Assembly: GCA_963931925.1 (NCBI GenBank)
Contig: OZ007575.1
Coordinates: forward strand, 29,537,252-29,601,251
Source: Onchidella celtica
Lineage: Eukaryota; Mollusca; Gastropoda; Systellommatophora; Onchidiidae
Direction of reading: 5' to 3'
Length of the DNA: 64,000 bases
Each line of letters starts with the position of its first letter. The first letter of the stretch is position 1. Below the pieces are notes generated by a model, which searched no databases, was not told the origin of the DNA, and was given only the letters and a program-made list of their open reading frames with translations. The position numbers and the translations under genes were made by a program. This document shows positions 43,185 through 56,700 of this stretch, piece after piece.

Positions 43185-44795
43185 TGCTACGGAGGACATG
43201 ATAATCGATAGGCATTGCTAAAAGCAGACGACTTGGTGCATCATTACTGCAAGAAAACAGGAACACAGAAGACACCTTATTGTTTTTATTGCATAACATC
43301 TACAGTCATTTAGACACTGGTAAAACCTGTGTTCGTGTGCTCCTAGTCGATTTTTCGTCTGCGTTTAACACCATACAACCGCACTTAATGTTTCAAAAGC
43401 GTACCAACCTACACGTGAGTTCTTTTTTAAAGAGCTGGATCTTCGAATTTCTAACACAGAGAAGCCAGTTTGTGGATATAAACAACACATTTTCCAAATT
43501 ACTCACAACAAACACAGGAGCGCCACAAGGCTGCGTGCTGTCACCTGCCTTGTATACATTGTATACAAATGATTTCACTGTGACACACAACAACGCTTAC
43601 CTTCTTAAATTTGCCGACGACTCTGCTATTTTAGGCCTTTTACCTAACTCTGGCCACGAATATTCTAACATTGTACAATCCTTTCATTGTTGGTGTAATA
43701 ACAACTATCTTCTACTGAATGTTAAGAAAACAAAAGAGCTTGTTTTTGACTTTAGGAAAAATAACAACGATCCTGTTTGCCCTCTTACTATCAACAATGA
43801 AGAGGTTGAAATTGTCACAGAGGCCAAATATCTTGGCATTACTATTGATTCATTGCTTAACTGGCATGCGCATGTAACTTAACTCTTTCCGTACTTTTCA
43901 CCGATACATCGGTTCCTCCGACTGACGCATTTGGACTAATTTCTGCTGAAGTGCAGTAATAGTGGCATCGGTTGTACCACAAACAACAAAAACACTGGGA
44001 AGCTAGATGGACACAGTATCGTTGAAATGCCCAGGGGTAACAAGGAGAGTACTTTTTGCCGATGTATCGGTCCCCCCGACTGACGCATTTGGACTAATTT
44101 GGGCTGAATTGCAGTATGGAAAGAGATATGTATACAAGAAAGCCAACCAGCGCATGTATTTCCTCAGAAAGCTCCGCTTTTTAAAAGTTAGCAAAAGCAT
44201 TCTGAAAATATTTTACACCATGGCTATTCAGAGCGTTTTGATGTATGGAGTTGTCTGTTGGGGAGGAAACATCTTACAAAAAGATAAAAATAAGATCAAT
44301 AATTTAATTAAAAAAGCATCCAAAAATTTGTATCTGTGATCTGCCATATTTTGATGAGCTGTACACTGGTGCTTGTATTAAAAAAGCTAATATTATAAAT
44401 GACCCCCAACATCCCCTGAACAAGGAATATATAAGATCTGTAAGAAGTTTAAGGCTGTTGTCAAAGAAAACTAAAACTGAGCACTACTTTAAATCGTTTA
44501 TTCCATCATCAACTAGGATGTTACAATAATGTCGTCATCTTGATCGTAATCTGTGCACAGTTGAATTATGTCCTGCGTGTCAGGTCAATGTGTTTTAGTT
44601 AGGGAAGCATATTGTGTGCACTGTTAATTTTGTTAATTTAGTTAATTTATCAGTGTGTGTGTATATATGTGTGTGTGCGCGCTATGTATCATACTTTCTG
44701 CTTCTGTAACTGTATTGTTATGTATTCAATGATCAAAACAAATTTCCTTGTACAAAGACGAATAAAATTTATCTTATCTTATCTTATCTTGCTCC
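43185..44795 (+). mobile_element. Jockey/CR1-group-like LINE, 5'-truncated, carrying a TIR insert
   Basis: The RT part (43259-43882) includes RNTEDTLLFLLHNIYSHLD, LLVDFSSAFNTIQPHL, NTGAPQGCVLSPALYTLYTND, LLKFADDSAILG with the FADD box, and EAKYLGITIDSLLNWHAHV. After an insert at 43879-44125, the ORF end resumes with YKKANQRMYFLRKLRFLKVS, MAIQSVLMYGVVCWGGNIL and KNKINNLIKKASK, then a +1 A shifts the frame at about 44330 compared with the second copy. It ends at aataaaattt followed by (atctt)n tail units (44775-44795). The 5' part with the endonuclease is missing. The 3' part is nearly identical to the copy at 63320-64000, so the family was recently active. Confidence 0.85.
43879..44125. mobile_element. 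247-bp TIR insert inside the LINE
   Basis: Absent from the second LINE copy, where catgtcac joins atatgtatac directly. It starts ttaactctttccgtac and ends gtatggaaagag, an 11/12 inverted match. Two ~67-bp direct repeats inside (43891-43957 and 44049-44116) share gactgacgcatttggactaa. TTAA stands at the left end only and is not in the empty site, so no target duplication can be shown. Possibly piggyBac-related. Confidence 0.8.
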
Positions 44796-44865
44796 GAGTC
44801 GAGCCATCTTACCGAGTGATGAGCCTAATTATTCAACAAAACGAGCCAGAATTGTGACCTAAAGG

Positions 44866-44930
44866 AGCTCCTCCTAAATAAAATTCACAGAACCAAAAGT
44901 CCATCTGCGAATAAGATTCGGCTTTGAATC
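44866..44930 (+). repeat. Relative of the 9.4-kb foldback arm
   Basis: cctcctaaataaaattcacag, aaccaaaagtccatctgcga and ataagattcggc parallel the inner arm sequence at 9520-9570 (cttcctaaataaaaatcaca, aaccagaaatccatctgcga). Only one arm is present. Confidence 0.6.
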
Positions 44931-46623
44931 AGCGTGGCCCAGAGATATTTATTGAAGTTTTTATACCTTATTTTATAAAGGTTAGTGGTGACTAGAAAAG
45001 ACAATAGAAGAGTAAAGTTGACAGTGACTGAAAAATATTTCTAAACCCATGCTCAAAACTGAAATCATGTTAACTTGCTTTTAAAATGCATTAGAATTTC
45101 GTTTTTAGCTCGTTTTATGCTTTTGTTATTTATGAGTGAAATGAATTTTTTTCTGAAGTGCCAATGGTGAACAAGTACCAGCTAACTGTACTTCGGACAA
45201 AATTTTATTTCACACCAGTCTGGAGGAGATGCAATTCGGTTTAGATGCGAATTAGTAATTTGTTTCCTTAGGTGAAATCTGGATATAAAATGTTATTTTC
45301 ATGAGAACAAAAAAAAAAAAAAATTATATGGCATAATTTAACTTGAAGATAAATGGGTGTGTCTCATTTTGGAAATGTAAAATCCTACCAAACCACCGGC
45401 CGCTTGTGAAATATGTCAGAGCACTGAATCTTTCAGAAAAGTATCCCTGACCCCTAAAGTTGGATGTCAGTAGAAACAGGTGGATTTGAATTTCTTATGA
45501 CCTATTGAATTTGAAAAAAAAAAGAGGATATTATGACCCATTTCGTGTGTTTTTCAATCGACATTTTTTCCTCCCAGAAAAAGATTCATGACTTATCCAT
45601 GCTCTGAGAAAAAAAAAAATCACGTTTTCAACATAAATCATTGATAAGTTTATTTTGAATGGCATCAGAGTAGATGACGATAATAATGCTAGATTCAAGC
45701 AACATTGCAACTTGATTTAAATCATTAAATATTGTAGAATGCCACAGTAGGAGGTGTACATTTTCACCAGAAGTTCCACCGATCCAGGCAATATATAATA
45801 TATAATGTTCAACATTTACCAGAAAATGTCCTCCACCCTGTTTAAAAAACCTGACTCTCCCCTTTAAAATAGACCCTGTCCAGTCAGCATCATTTCATCC
45901 AGCTTGATTTGTTAGCGCAAAGATGTTAGAATTTCAGTCTTGCTGTTATGCATGATTTCTTTGGTCATGTCTGTGGAAGTTTCCACCCAGCTGAACCTTG
46001 TAGTCCACTACTTCATATGTTCAAAAGGTCTCAGATCTGGGACAAATTAAAGGTTTAATCTTTTATGGTAGGCTTGGACCCATGCGACACCCCACCACCC
46101 CCATTTTGAAATTGATTCAAGAGTTTCAGAGTTGGACATTTTGGAGAACACGATGCAGCTGATGCCTTTAAAATATGTATCCCCCTGTATTATAACGCAG
46201 GTGTGTGATAATCCGATCAGAATACAAACGGATTGTATAGCTCACAATAATTGTGGTTCGCAGACACCATTAAAATATAAATGAAATTTGTTTTTCTTTT
46301 TATTTATTTCGTCAATGGCTTTGATGAGCTCGAAGTCATTTGTATTTGTAGTGTGATTTGATTCAGAGATGCTTGGTCTATCATGAGAATAATGTTTGAG
46401 ATGGAGATGCAAAAATGTCAGTTCATAAAGCAATGAGAAACTTGACAGTATGTTTCATTCACCTTAACAGTATAATAGCTTTATATTAGTACTGTACAAC
46501 AACGTAAACAGTTCTCATTTCTTCTTGACATGGAATTTGCATCAGGAGTTAAATGTTTGGGTGACCTTATTTAGGCTACATACAGTCTTAATAATCAAAC
46601 TGTATAAGGTCACTCACTATAAA
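44931..46623. other. Upstream flank or intron of the FoxN gene; no exon recognised
   Basis: Non-coding. Any 5' exon of the forkhead gene may lie here or farther left; I could not identify a convincing one. An A-run lies at 45307-45323. Confidence 0.4.
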
Positions 46624-46745
46624 AGGGAGTGTTAATTGGGGCTACATGTAGCCTTCATAACCAAACCCCACCCCTGAAACATTATTTGGGCCACCCGTTT
46701 CTCTTTATGGTAATATTAATCATTTAGCCCCAATAAACACTCCCT
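46624..46745. repeat. 122-bp hairpin element just upstream of the first FoxN exon
   Basis: Left arm agggagtgttaattggggct (46624-46643), right arm agccccaataaacactccct (46726-46745): 20-bp arms with one mismatch. It lies 90 bp before the splice acceptor. Probably a small foldback MITE. Confidence 0.7.
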
Positions 46746-46835
46746 AAATGTTTTGGTGTTACAGTTCATGCAACTGTTTCAGTGATTTAAGATAGTAATG
46801 AGTTTACGTGTACTAATGTAACTTTTGTATTGTAG

Positions 46836-47755
46836 GTCTCGCCTGGGTGACTTCAGTGAAGAAAATAGCATACATTCAAGGCAAGTCAATTCCATCATCA
46901 AGCAGCATGGATTCCTTTTCAGATCGAATCCACGATCCTCTGCTCTTTCTGAATGCAGACAAGAGTGATCTGGATGCATTCTTAATGAACACAAGTGCTG
47001 AAATGGCACATATGACAGAGGAATTGCATGCTAATGTATCGGATGTGAAGATGGAAAACAGCCTTGATCTTGATTCACTGGAAGGTAATGGTCAACTTGG
47101 TGAACTGAATTGGCTACATAACTCTTCGCTGTCCACCTTGGCTCATCTAGACAATGATGACACCTCAGATGGGACGAATCTCATATCTGTCAACCCCCAA
47201 TCAGTTTTGCCAATGCAAATTATGCAGAGTGACAAAACCGAACTGCTTTCATCCGAAAGTGCCAACAGTGCTGCCATGCGTCTCCATGCTAACTGCAGCA
47301 ATTTGTTGAACTCGCCAGAAACTGAAAATCGCGCAGTTCAGCAACAGCAACAGGTGCAAGCACAGATCTCAAGTCCACATGTTCTCAAACAAGATCACCA
47401 AACCATTCGTATTTTGCAGGTGGAGAGTCATTCCAGCCCACGTAACTCTCCAGCCAAAACTCATAACTATCTCATCACATCATCCAGAGACTCACCCCAC
47501 AAGCCGCAAACTTTTGTACTCAGCACAAGTGATGGGAATTTTCCAGTTGGTCTAAGTGTGACCTCAGCATCTAGTTCTCCCAATCGTTGCAGCACTGTCG
47601 GCTCACAGTTTGTCCTGGCCTCACCCCAGAAAATTCATGCAATTACGATAGACAAGAGTGGGGGTGTTCTGCTCAAGTCGGGCAATAACCTACTCTCTCC
47701 ATCACAAGCCTCACCGGTTTTGCTTGGTCGTCTGCAGACTGGCATCCAGCCACAG
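46836..47755 (+). CDS. FoxN1/4: FoxN1/4 exon with N-terminal region
   Basis: Acceptor tgtattgtag before 46836; donor gtatgc at 47756. Open throughout; Met at 46907. The protein is serine- and glutamine-rich with an acidic first third ([15 protein letters not shown]-type region, [20 protein letters not shown]) and a QQQQVQAQ tract near residue 165. It ends in phase 0. The 71 bases before the ATG may be 5' UTR or coding. Confidence 0.9.
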
Positions 47756-50700
47756 GTATGCAAAGATCTCACACATTTTTATGGGAACGGTATGGAGGTT
47801 GTCAATCTTTCTGAAGCACTTTGAACACTTTTGCCAGAAATGACAATTTTTTTAAATTCACATAAACACAAATTTGGTTACTTACTTCTAAAATGATTTA
47901 AAAAAACATACTGTGGAAATCCTCACCTGAGAAACATTCTTTAGTTATTTGCTTTGTTAATCCTTGTTTACATTTGCTGTCTTGAAAATTTAGAACAATT
48001 TGTCGGTTTCATGACGAAGGGGCAAATAGATAATGCTGTACATCCATTCGCCCCTTCATCATGAAACCGACGAATTGTTAAGTTAGAAAAGCAGTGAAGG
48101 AGGATGAATTTTTTTCGTATCCTTTTTTTCTTCTCAATCAAGTAAAATTTTCTTTCCTAAACTGATTATCCCAAATTTCAGTGTATAAAACATGTACAAC
48201 ATTCTAGGCATAAAGAAAAGATAAATCGGTCTTTTCCCAAATTGGCAGGACATGCTGCCCTCTCACCCCTTCTGTCAATAAAATGTCTTACAATTAGCTG
48301 TAATCATTGTGCATGATGATAATTACAGTAACTGAAACATGCCACAATTTACATGTAATGTTTTCTTAAAGTCTGAAATTTGATCAGCTCCGATTGAATC
48401 ATCAATGCGCCATGTTTTTCAGTCCTGAGATCATGTAATCATCACTTCCTGCCAGTTATTTTGAATTTGAAGAGACCTTGGCTATTCAATAGACCCCGTT
48501 CCACATGTGTTTTTGGGGCTGATTATAATGAATATCTTGGGTCTGGGTGGTGTTTAGGAATAATATTTGGCACTTCTTGGATGTGGTGGTAGTGTTGCTG
48601 CCTTTGTCCGCCCCTATCCTGGGGAAACTGATAATTGTGAAGGGTCAGCACAAAATTGATGTTGTAGCCACTTGTGAAAATGGAGCAAAACGATGGTGGG
48701 AGTGTTTGTGTTTTGCCAATTGATTTAGATTATTATGTCTGCTATGGTTTTCCCTTATATGAAGTTAATTTTTGTTCCAACCATGGGTGGCTGAGACAGA
48801 TTACCGATTTTATGCCATCACTTCACAATTGTTAATTTGTTCCAAATTACTTCCTTCATTCATTCCAATTCATTTAACAAATTCAGCACTGGTGAAACAA
48901 AAATGTTTCCAGACAGAAGAAAAAAGAAAATCAGTATGTGCCCTTCAAGATCTTGACTGAATTGTATGCTCATACATGTATAGTTAAAGTGTGGGTTCAG
49001 CCCATAAAACACTTATCAGGAGAAGTGGTGTAAAATTTACCAACACTACAGCTATCTTTTTATCTAAGCATGAGCAGATCAGTGAAACAATGATGTTTTT
49101 GCTGCACAATGTTGTAAATCTGTTTTTTTTTTTTCTTTTTCTGTAGGGCAATGTAGTATACCAGTACCTTATTCCCTGCAGTACTATGTCCATAACTTAT
49201 TACCTCATTCATTCTCCTGGAAAATGCTGCCATGGACATATCAACCAGATGTTATCATTTCTTTCTGGTTTACCATTTTTATTGTCCAAGCAACTAAAAA
49301 GTACTCCCGATTTGATCTTCGCCAAACATTGTGTCTAATGGACCCAGAGGCATTTAAAAACATTCATAATTATCTTATCTCTGGGATTTTTTTCTTGAAA
49401 TTCCTCAATGATATCATTGTCCATCTTCCCATAGCTTTAAAATTTGAAACTATGCATATATTTGCATGCTCACCAAAGCACATGCATGTTTACTATTCCT
49501 AAATATCCTATGCATACGTCCTCGGGTCTCAGGGAACCAGACTTTTACAGAGATTTTATTGTCGTGCCCTTGGTTGCACATCCAGGGGTAATAACCTAAA
49601 GTGGATGTTATAATTGTTATAACCCAACTTCCACATGCTGACAGGCACCCTGCTTAGGGTTTAATAAATTGTTCTTAATGGTGTTGATTACACACCACGA
49701 CGCACACCATCATGACCATGCATAATCTTTTAGCAACGTGCAGTGAAGACTAAGCTGTTTGGCAAATTTGAACATGCATTCATTAAGTTAAGTGACAATC
49801 TTTGAACTTGAGAATATTTGATTTTGCAATTAAATGTGAGATATTGATAGTGAAAATGTAAAGATTTTTAGTTTTTATAGCCATTTTAATTTTTATGTAT
49901 GATTTTTCAGTTGTATCAGCCAGCTCATCTTTCATCCTCAACGGTTCCTTTGTCATCCACTCACCAGTCCCAGTGTGAATCTGCCACAGTTAGTTCTACT
50001 ACTAATTGTGAAGAAAAGACCTATCCCAAACCAGTGTTCTCCTACAGTTGTCTTATAGCATTGGCTTTGAAAAACAGCAAGAATGGAAGTCTACCTGTCA
50101 GTGAAATCTACAATTTTATGTGGTGAGCCATACAATGCCTTTTGTAGTGAAACATTCTCAAATTATCAGAGAATGAGTAGAGGAAAATGCTTTGGATGCC
50201 ACAACAGTTTCTGATTACAGTGTGTGGGACACCAGATAGTATATTCACATGGTAAATTAAAATTCATTTTGTTCCTAATTCTGTAAATTTTATGAACTAA
50301 TTTTGACGCTATTCAACTTCAAGCCATCGGAAGATTGCTGAAAAGTTGGAAAAGTATTTCTGTTTCCTATGGATAATTAGCTATTAAGTATTAATAATTA
50401 TGAACACAAAGCTTATAGATGATTTAGATATTCAGGTAGGAGAAAAAATCATGAAGACCAGGCAGCAGTTATTTAAACCTGCAGTTTAGTGGCATGCAGG
50501 AAGAATATAATAGTAAATTACCTATGGGCACTTGTTCTAAATTAGAGATGCAAATTTGCCAATCTTCATTGGTTTTCTAATTATTTGGCCTAAGTATTTT
50601 TATTCCACTCCAGTGTATTTTGATCTGGTCAATGCAGCCACATCACCCAACATCCTTATCTACAAGTAGTTTCCTTTTGGGATTTTCCTACTTTTTACTG

Positions 50701-53700
50701 CAAGATCATTTACATTCCTGCTGATTATTTTGAATGACGTGGGATAAAATTAAACAAGTATTTAATTTAGGATGAGAGGCTGTTTCAAATATGTTTAAAT
50801 GTTTTTGTGCACTTCTTAACTTTGCTCATCTTTCTTGCATGTAGGTCAGAAGTAATTTTCCCTTGGTTTCTGGGTGTGTCATGTGTTTCTTTTTAAATGT
50901 TTTTGCTGTTGTCCTTTCTAGTTTTGGATGATATACCACTGGAATCAAGTTCTGATGGTTTGGTATGTGATTTTTAGCAGTAACGGTTTTTGAACATTGG
51001 TGTTACAAGTTGTATTTGTTAATAGTGTTTCCTTTTGTTTCTTTTCTGCCAGTGAGAATTTTCCATATTTCAAGACAGCACCAGATGGTTGGAAGGTGAG
51101 TTCCTTCATGTACTTATTAAGTTGTTCTGCCAGAAAGAAATTCTTTTTTACTGAACTTTGCATAAAAATATCAACCAATGCATGATAGAAAATCATGTTC
51201 TTTTTCCATATGTAATAAAGCATTGGCCATTTGATTTCATGATTTGAATGAACGGTAGGAAAACAGCCCATGGCAGCCTCAGATATGTGAATGGTGAAAC
51301 TGTTTGTAAGCTTAGTACATAGTAGTGGAGACAGAATCCTATTTTTATTGTACTTAAAATGGATTTTAATGTCAGCTAAAAGAAGAGTAGCAACTAATTT
51401 GCGTTGCATATTGTATGTCAATGAAGAGTCCCACAATATCCAAAGAAATGTACTGCATTTCCAGAACTCTGTACGGCATAACCTTTCATTGAACAAATGT
51501 TTTGCCAAAGTGGACAACCCAAAGTTGAGTCAAGGGGCCAAGAAAGGTTGCCTATGGGCTTTGAATCCAGCCAAAATATCCAAGATGGAAGATGAAATTT
51601 CCAAGTGGGGCAAGAAGGATCCAGCAGGGTTACTTAGCAGTATGGCTTATCCAGGTTTGTAATGTTTGGTGTTCCTGCAAATGAAATATGGGTAAGGTTG
51701 CGGAGGAGTTCCTTCGGGAGACAGACATGTTAATTCTAAATGACAAAACCCTAACTTATATTCATCAATCTACAGGCAGCCTAACCAATATAGATCTCAC
51801 ATTAGTCCATCTGACACTCTCCTTAGATTACTTGTGGTCTGTCCTGAACAACCTTCATGGATCAGACCACTTCCCAATCAGTTTCAGCCCCAACCAACCA
51901 TAGCCAGCAGTCCAGCCGAACCCATGGAACATTGTCTGAGCCGACTGGACAGATTAGCGTCTACCTACATTCAACTACCTGGGTTTTCCCCAAAATCTTG
52001 TCTTCTACTATTGTACTGCACAGAATGGGTGGTGGCTTAAAAATTCACATACAGAACTCACACATACATGGAGACAAAAGTGAATCCTCAAATTTCTTTT
52101 ACATTGGCATTGCCATTTCAATTTACAAATTTTGCCTTCAATGCATTTTTTGGGTCCCATTTTATTGTCGTGGTTACAGTTACACTACAGTTAGCCAGGA
52201 TAGCAGAAATTGATGTGGAAGATTGACGAGAATGGGTCAGGGGTCACCCACGATAGCAGATTGCGTTGTGGAAATATATATCGCTATATGATGAGTCAGG
52301 GTCATAGTACTCATACCTTATCCAAGATGGCAGAATGCATGTATACCAAAACTGGTCGGTTGACTTTTGTCCACAAATGACCTGAAGACTGTTTTTTACT
52401 CATTAATTGTTAGGAGAATACACCAGATTTCAGTGATCCGGTCTACGTGGTTGATTAATTACAGAATTAAAACCATTCCCATGGGTCAATATGACCCATG
52501 ACCATAGATCAGGGTTGAAGTGATACACTTTCATATTAGAGAGTTTGTACTGCTAAGTACTTCAATAGCTATGAAGATTGAAGATACAAGGATACATTTA
52601 GAACAAAAATGGCAGTAAATTATAAACTGTGGAGGCTTTGGTAGGTAAGGATCTTCTAGTCTCTGAGTATAATCTTACTTAGCTGTAGTTTTTTTTTTTT
52701 CTCCCCCCCACCACTCCAAGCCTATTCTCATGAAAACAAAGTTTTGTACTTTATCTATTTATTCACAGAAAATTTAGAGGCCATTGAAAAAGGTCAGGCT
52801 GGTCTACATTATTCAAAGAAAAAAGTTCCAGATTCCACCACATGCATTCCCATCAAGTCTGAAGCCACACCTACCAAAGCAGAATACAGTTCTGTTGTAA
52901 AGCAGGAATACAGTGATGCCAAAATAGAAAAATTTCATTCCCACATGAGAATTGAGAAAATTGAGCCAAGAACACCTGTGAAGGAGGACTGTGGTGCAGT
53001 TGTTAATCGTGACTACTCTCCTATGAGACAAGATTACATAGCCTCTGCTCCAAGGAATCACACACATTTAAAAGTGGAGAATTCCGATTTCAGTAACTTG
53101 GATATTCCTTCAGAATGTGGTGATGCTTTAGCAGATATTGTGTTACAAGTAAGTTAAATAGTTGCTTAATATTCCATATTTATATTCTGAATTTGACCTA
53201 GGGATTTATTCCAAAATTATTGTTGGAAATTTTCTAATGGGAGCAGAAGTAACTATAAATTTTAGCCATCAGCCCATCAAATAATTATCATGCTATTCTG
53301 TTTGTTTGCAGCTTAAACCTAGACCTGGTATAGTGGCCCCAGCCTGCAACCCGTGAAGCATGTTGGGCCACTTTATTGCTCCTCACTTTGCAACCCTTGT
53401 CCTGCATGAGACCACTTGTCTTTAGTGGCACAGCAGCGCAGCATCTCCTGTTTGTTTGCTTGGTTGCTCCCATTGATCTTTTTCTAGTTTTCGCTTGTTT
53501 ATTATGTCCCGGCTACTACAATCTAATAAACTAATCTAATAAATTGGTATCATCCAATTAAGCTTAAAATGATGCAATGTAGTAACTCATCTAACAGTGC
53601 TGACGGTCAGAAGTTTGATACAGGAAAAATCTTAAGGGCCCTATATACACGTAAGGATCTTGCCTCGGACCTGGCCCTGGATCTCCAAATCCACCAAAAA

Positions 53701-56700
53701 GTGTTGCGTGTGTGGCCGGGTTTACGGTGAGGCATGGGGCCAGAAATTTAGGCTCCGCCAAATATGTTTACATACCCCCCCCCCCCCGAGGGGAGTTGTT
53801 GTGGGCTTTAAAAAAAAATTTTTTTTAAAATTTTTTTTTATATTTTTGCCTTTTTTTGACCTCAGATTCTTGACCCCTTCGCAATGACGCGTTTTGCATT
53901 CCTGTGTACGACAGTTTTTTTTAGCTATTTTAGTTAGCCAGTACGACAGTGTGCGAGTAGTTGTTATGATTATGTTTTAAAACTGACTGTGATCAGTTTA
54001 TTTGTACAGTTATCCCGACAAAAGTATACATTTTCTGAAAGGAAATTGAATGTAGTTTATAAATATGCCATGTTTTTTCATCTCAAGCAATATACAAGGT
54101 CACAAAGTTATGATCAAATCGACAGTGATGAGAGGAACGCAACTTATCGAAGGTTATTTGCTCTAATGAAGCGCTAGCAGTAAAGAAATTTTCAAAAACT
54201 GGAATCGAGTATGCGTAAAATTCAATGCTGATTCAGAATTTCACCTGTACTCGCCCATAGCTTTGAATACAAAGCATTTGTAGAGCAGTTTTAGTATGCC
54301 GTACCTGGTACGTCTACATGGTATTGGGGAACGCAGAGTATCGCAACTTCCGTGACGCACTTGGTACGGCACACCGGCAAAAATTGCACAATTTTGTGAC
54401 GTACCAGGCACGTCACTATGGGGTCGAAGGGGTTAATCAGCGTCAAATTTACCATGAATTTGATATAAAACACCAGGCCGGTACGATGTTTAATTAAAAT
54501 TCTGCTAGGCATAAGTTATTGTTCTGACACCCGCCTAGTACTACACTACGAGTAGGCTAGACAAGGGAGTGTCTGTCACTCGTATCTCGTGCGTATGTTG
54601 TAGTTCATTTTGCTCACCTACAGAAGAGTGAGTTGATTTTACACTGGCTAGAACTTTGTGTGTCAGCATTGTGTGTGAAAATGGCTCATTGCTATGATGT
54701 AATAACCGCCTGTAGAGAGTAAAAAGCAAGGATTCCCCCAACAAGACAAAGAGGGAGAAATCCTATGTATGACCTCCCTGCCGCAGGGAACCTCAAAGTG
54801 GCTGTCAATTTTACCATTCATGAGGGAAATGGCAGATCTCATCAGTGTCCTGCTTTTCTAGTAAATGCGTTAAAAGGTTCAACAATCCCATGTAGGTTTC
54901 TTCATCCATACGCAAGTAGTTTTGAAAGTTACAAGGATACAACCACAACTCATTGAGAAGGTTGGTGTGGGTGAAGGTGTCAGGGTTGACACAGGTCCTT
55001 AAAGTCCTTAAATTTCATAAAGGAAAAAATAAGTACTCAAATGGTCCTTGAATTCTGAAAATGATGTCCAAGTCTTTAAAAAGTCATTAAAATTTGTGTT
55101 CATTTGAAACATTTGTGATTCAGATTTTCCAATTGCACACTGGACAATTGGTACTTTGAAATAACTGAACTTTTCAGAGTGAATTTATCTCGTTTCGATG
55201 AGTGCTGCACACCACTTGTACAGTTGTAATGTTTCTTGCACATGGATACTTGCTTTTTGAGTTCAGCGTAATATTTATTGGCCACATGCACACAGGTCCT
55301 TAATTTGTTTATTGTGAGTCCTTAGGAAGTCCTTAAAATTAGTTTTCAAGACTTTGTATGAACCCTGGGTGTAGAAGCCATTGTTTGGACCAGAGAGCCT
55401 TATTTTTCACCCTACATTTTTTCTTTTCATTAGCAGAGAATAGACAATTAGTCCACAGCCTTTCGTTTGTCTTTCGCCACTGCATTCATGAATGAGCCTC
55501 TAGATCCAATGTCGTCTTGGTGACTAGCTAAAGAGAGGCAGGCATTTAATTTGGCATGAAAAAAATACCCCTAGGTGTGGCTGCTACGTGTGGGTTAAAA
55601 AATAACCCTGGGCCAGGCTTGGGGTGAGGCACTGTGCCTGGATTCCATCCATTGGATCGTGCGTAGAAAACAAAAATAATGAAGTTGAGCCTGAGGAGGG
55701 AGAAGTTAATGTCATACTACACATAAATAATTTGTTCACCCTTGTGGCTTAACTTACAGACCCCCAAAAAAAGGCTGATCTCTTAGGAAAGATATGTTTT
55801 AAGCAGCATGTAAATGCAGAAAATTCTTTACAGTAGCCTTCTGTTTAACAATAAAACTTATTGCATCTCATGAAAAGTACGTATCCAAATATCATATAGC
55901 GGCACTTAAGATTTATCCAGCATAGTTTTGTTATTGCGTACTAAAGTAAACGCGATACGTGTGTTAAATAGACCCGATTTACTTGAGTACCGAGGTTAGT
56001 GGCAACATGCGAGTGAGCTGCTAGGCCACCAGCTATCCCTCGCTGGGCGTTACATGGACGAGTTCACTCAATGCGAGACAAGGGTTATGTTAAATGTCAG
56101 ATATAATTTGTGAGTGTTTGAAGAATAAATTTTGTATGATCTAAGCAGGTGTATCTGTAAGTTATAGTTCTAAGTTCTGAAAGACTTAAGATAATTCTAA
56201 ACAAATCACACTACCATTGGAAATGAGACATGAAAAAATCTTAGGTGCTGAAATTTTTCTCTTCTTTTGATGAGCCAGTCTATCTTATATGATCAGTTTA
56301 TATCAGAGAAGTACAAGAAGTAATTATTTTACTAATTGTATGGCTTTTTAAAACTTTTTTTCTAAATTTGTCTTTGAATATTCACATTCTACAATGACAG
56401 ATAATCAAAGCTCGAACTAAACATGTAGTTTGAGGGATATAATATGCACATCTTATTAAAACTGAGTTCAGTCTGTAAAGTCTGTGTTCAGCGTATTCGA
56501 ATGAAATGTGTAGGAAAATGACACGAAAACATACCATGAGTACACCATGATCTTTCTTCGGCATAAAAACCTTTCATTATTCAGATTTTGTACATTAGTT
56601 GTCATTATATACGTCTTAATAAAAAATTTTGCCTTCATGTTCACCCATAAGCATACTGAAAATACTGCACATCTAAATTTTCCAACTTCCAACTTGTTCT

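Noticed and set aside
50945-51517. 190-residue minus-strand open frame
   Set aside because: It overlaps two FoxN exons in antisense and has no recognisable motif.
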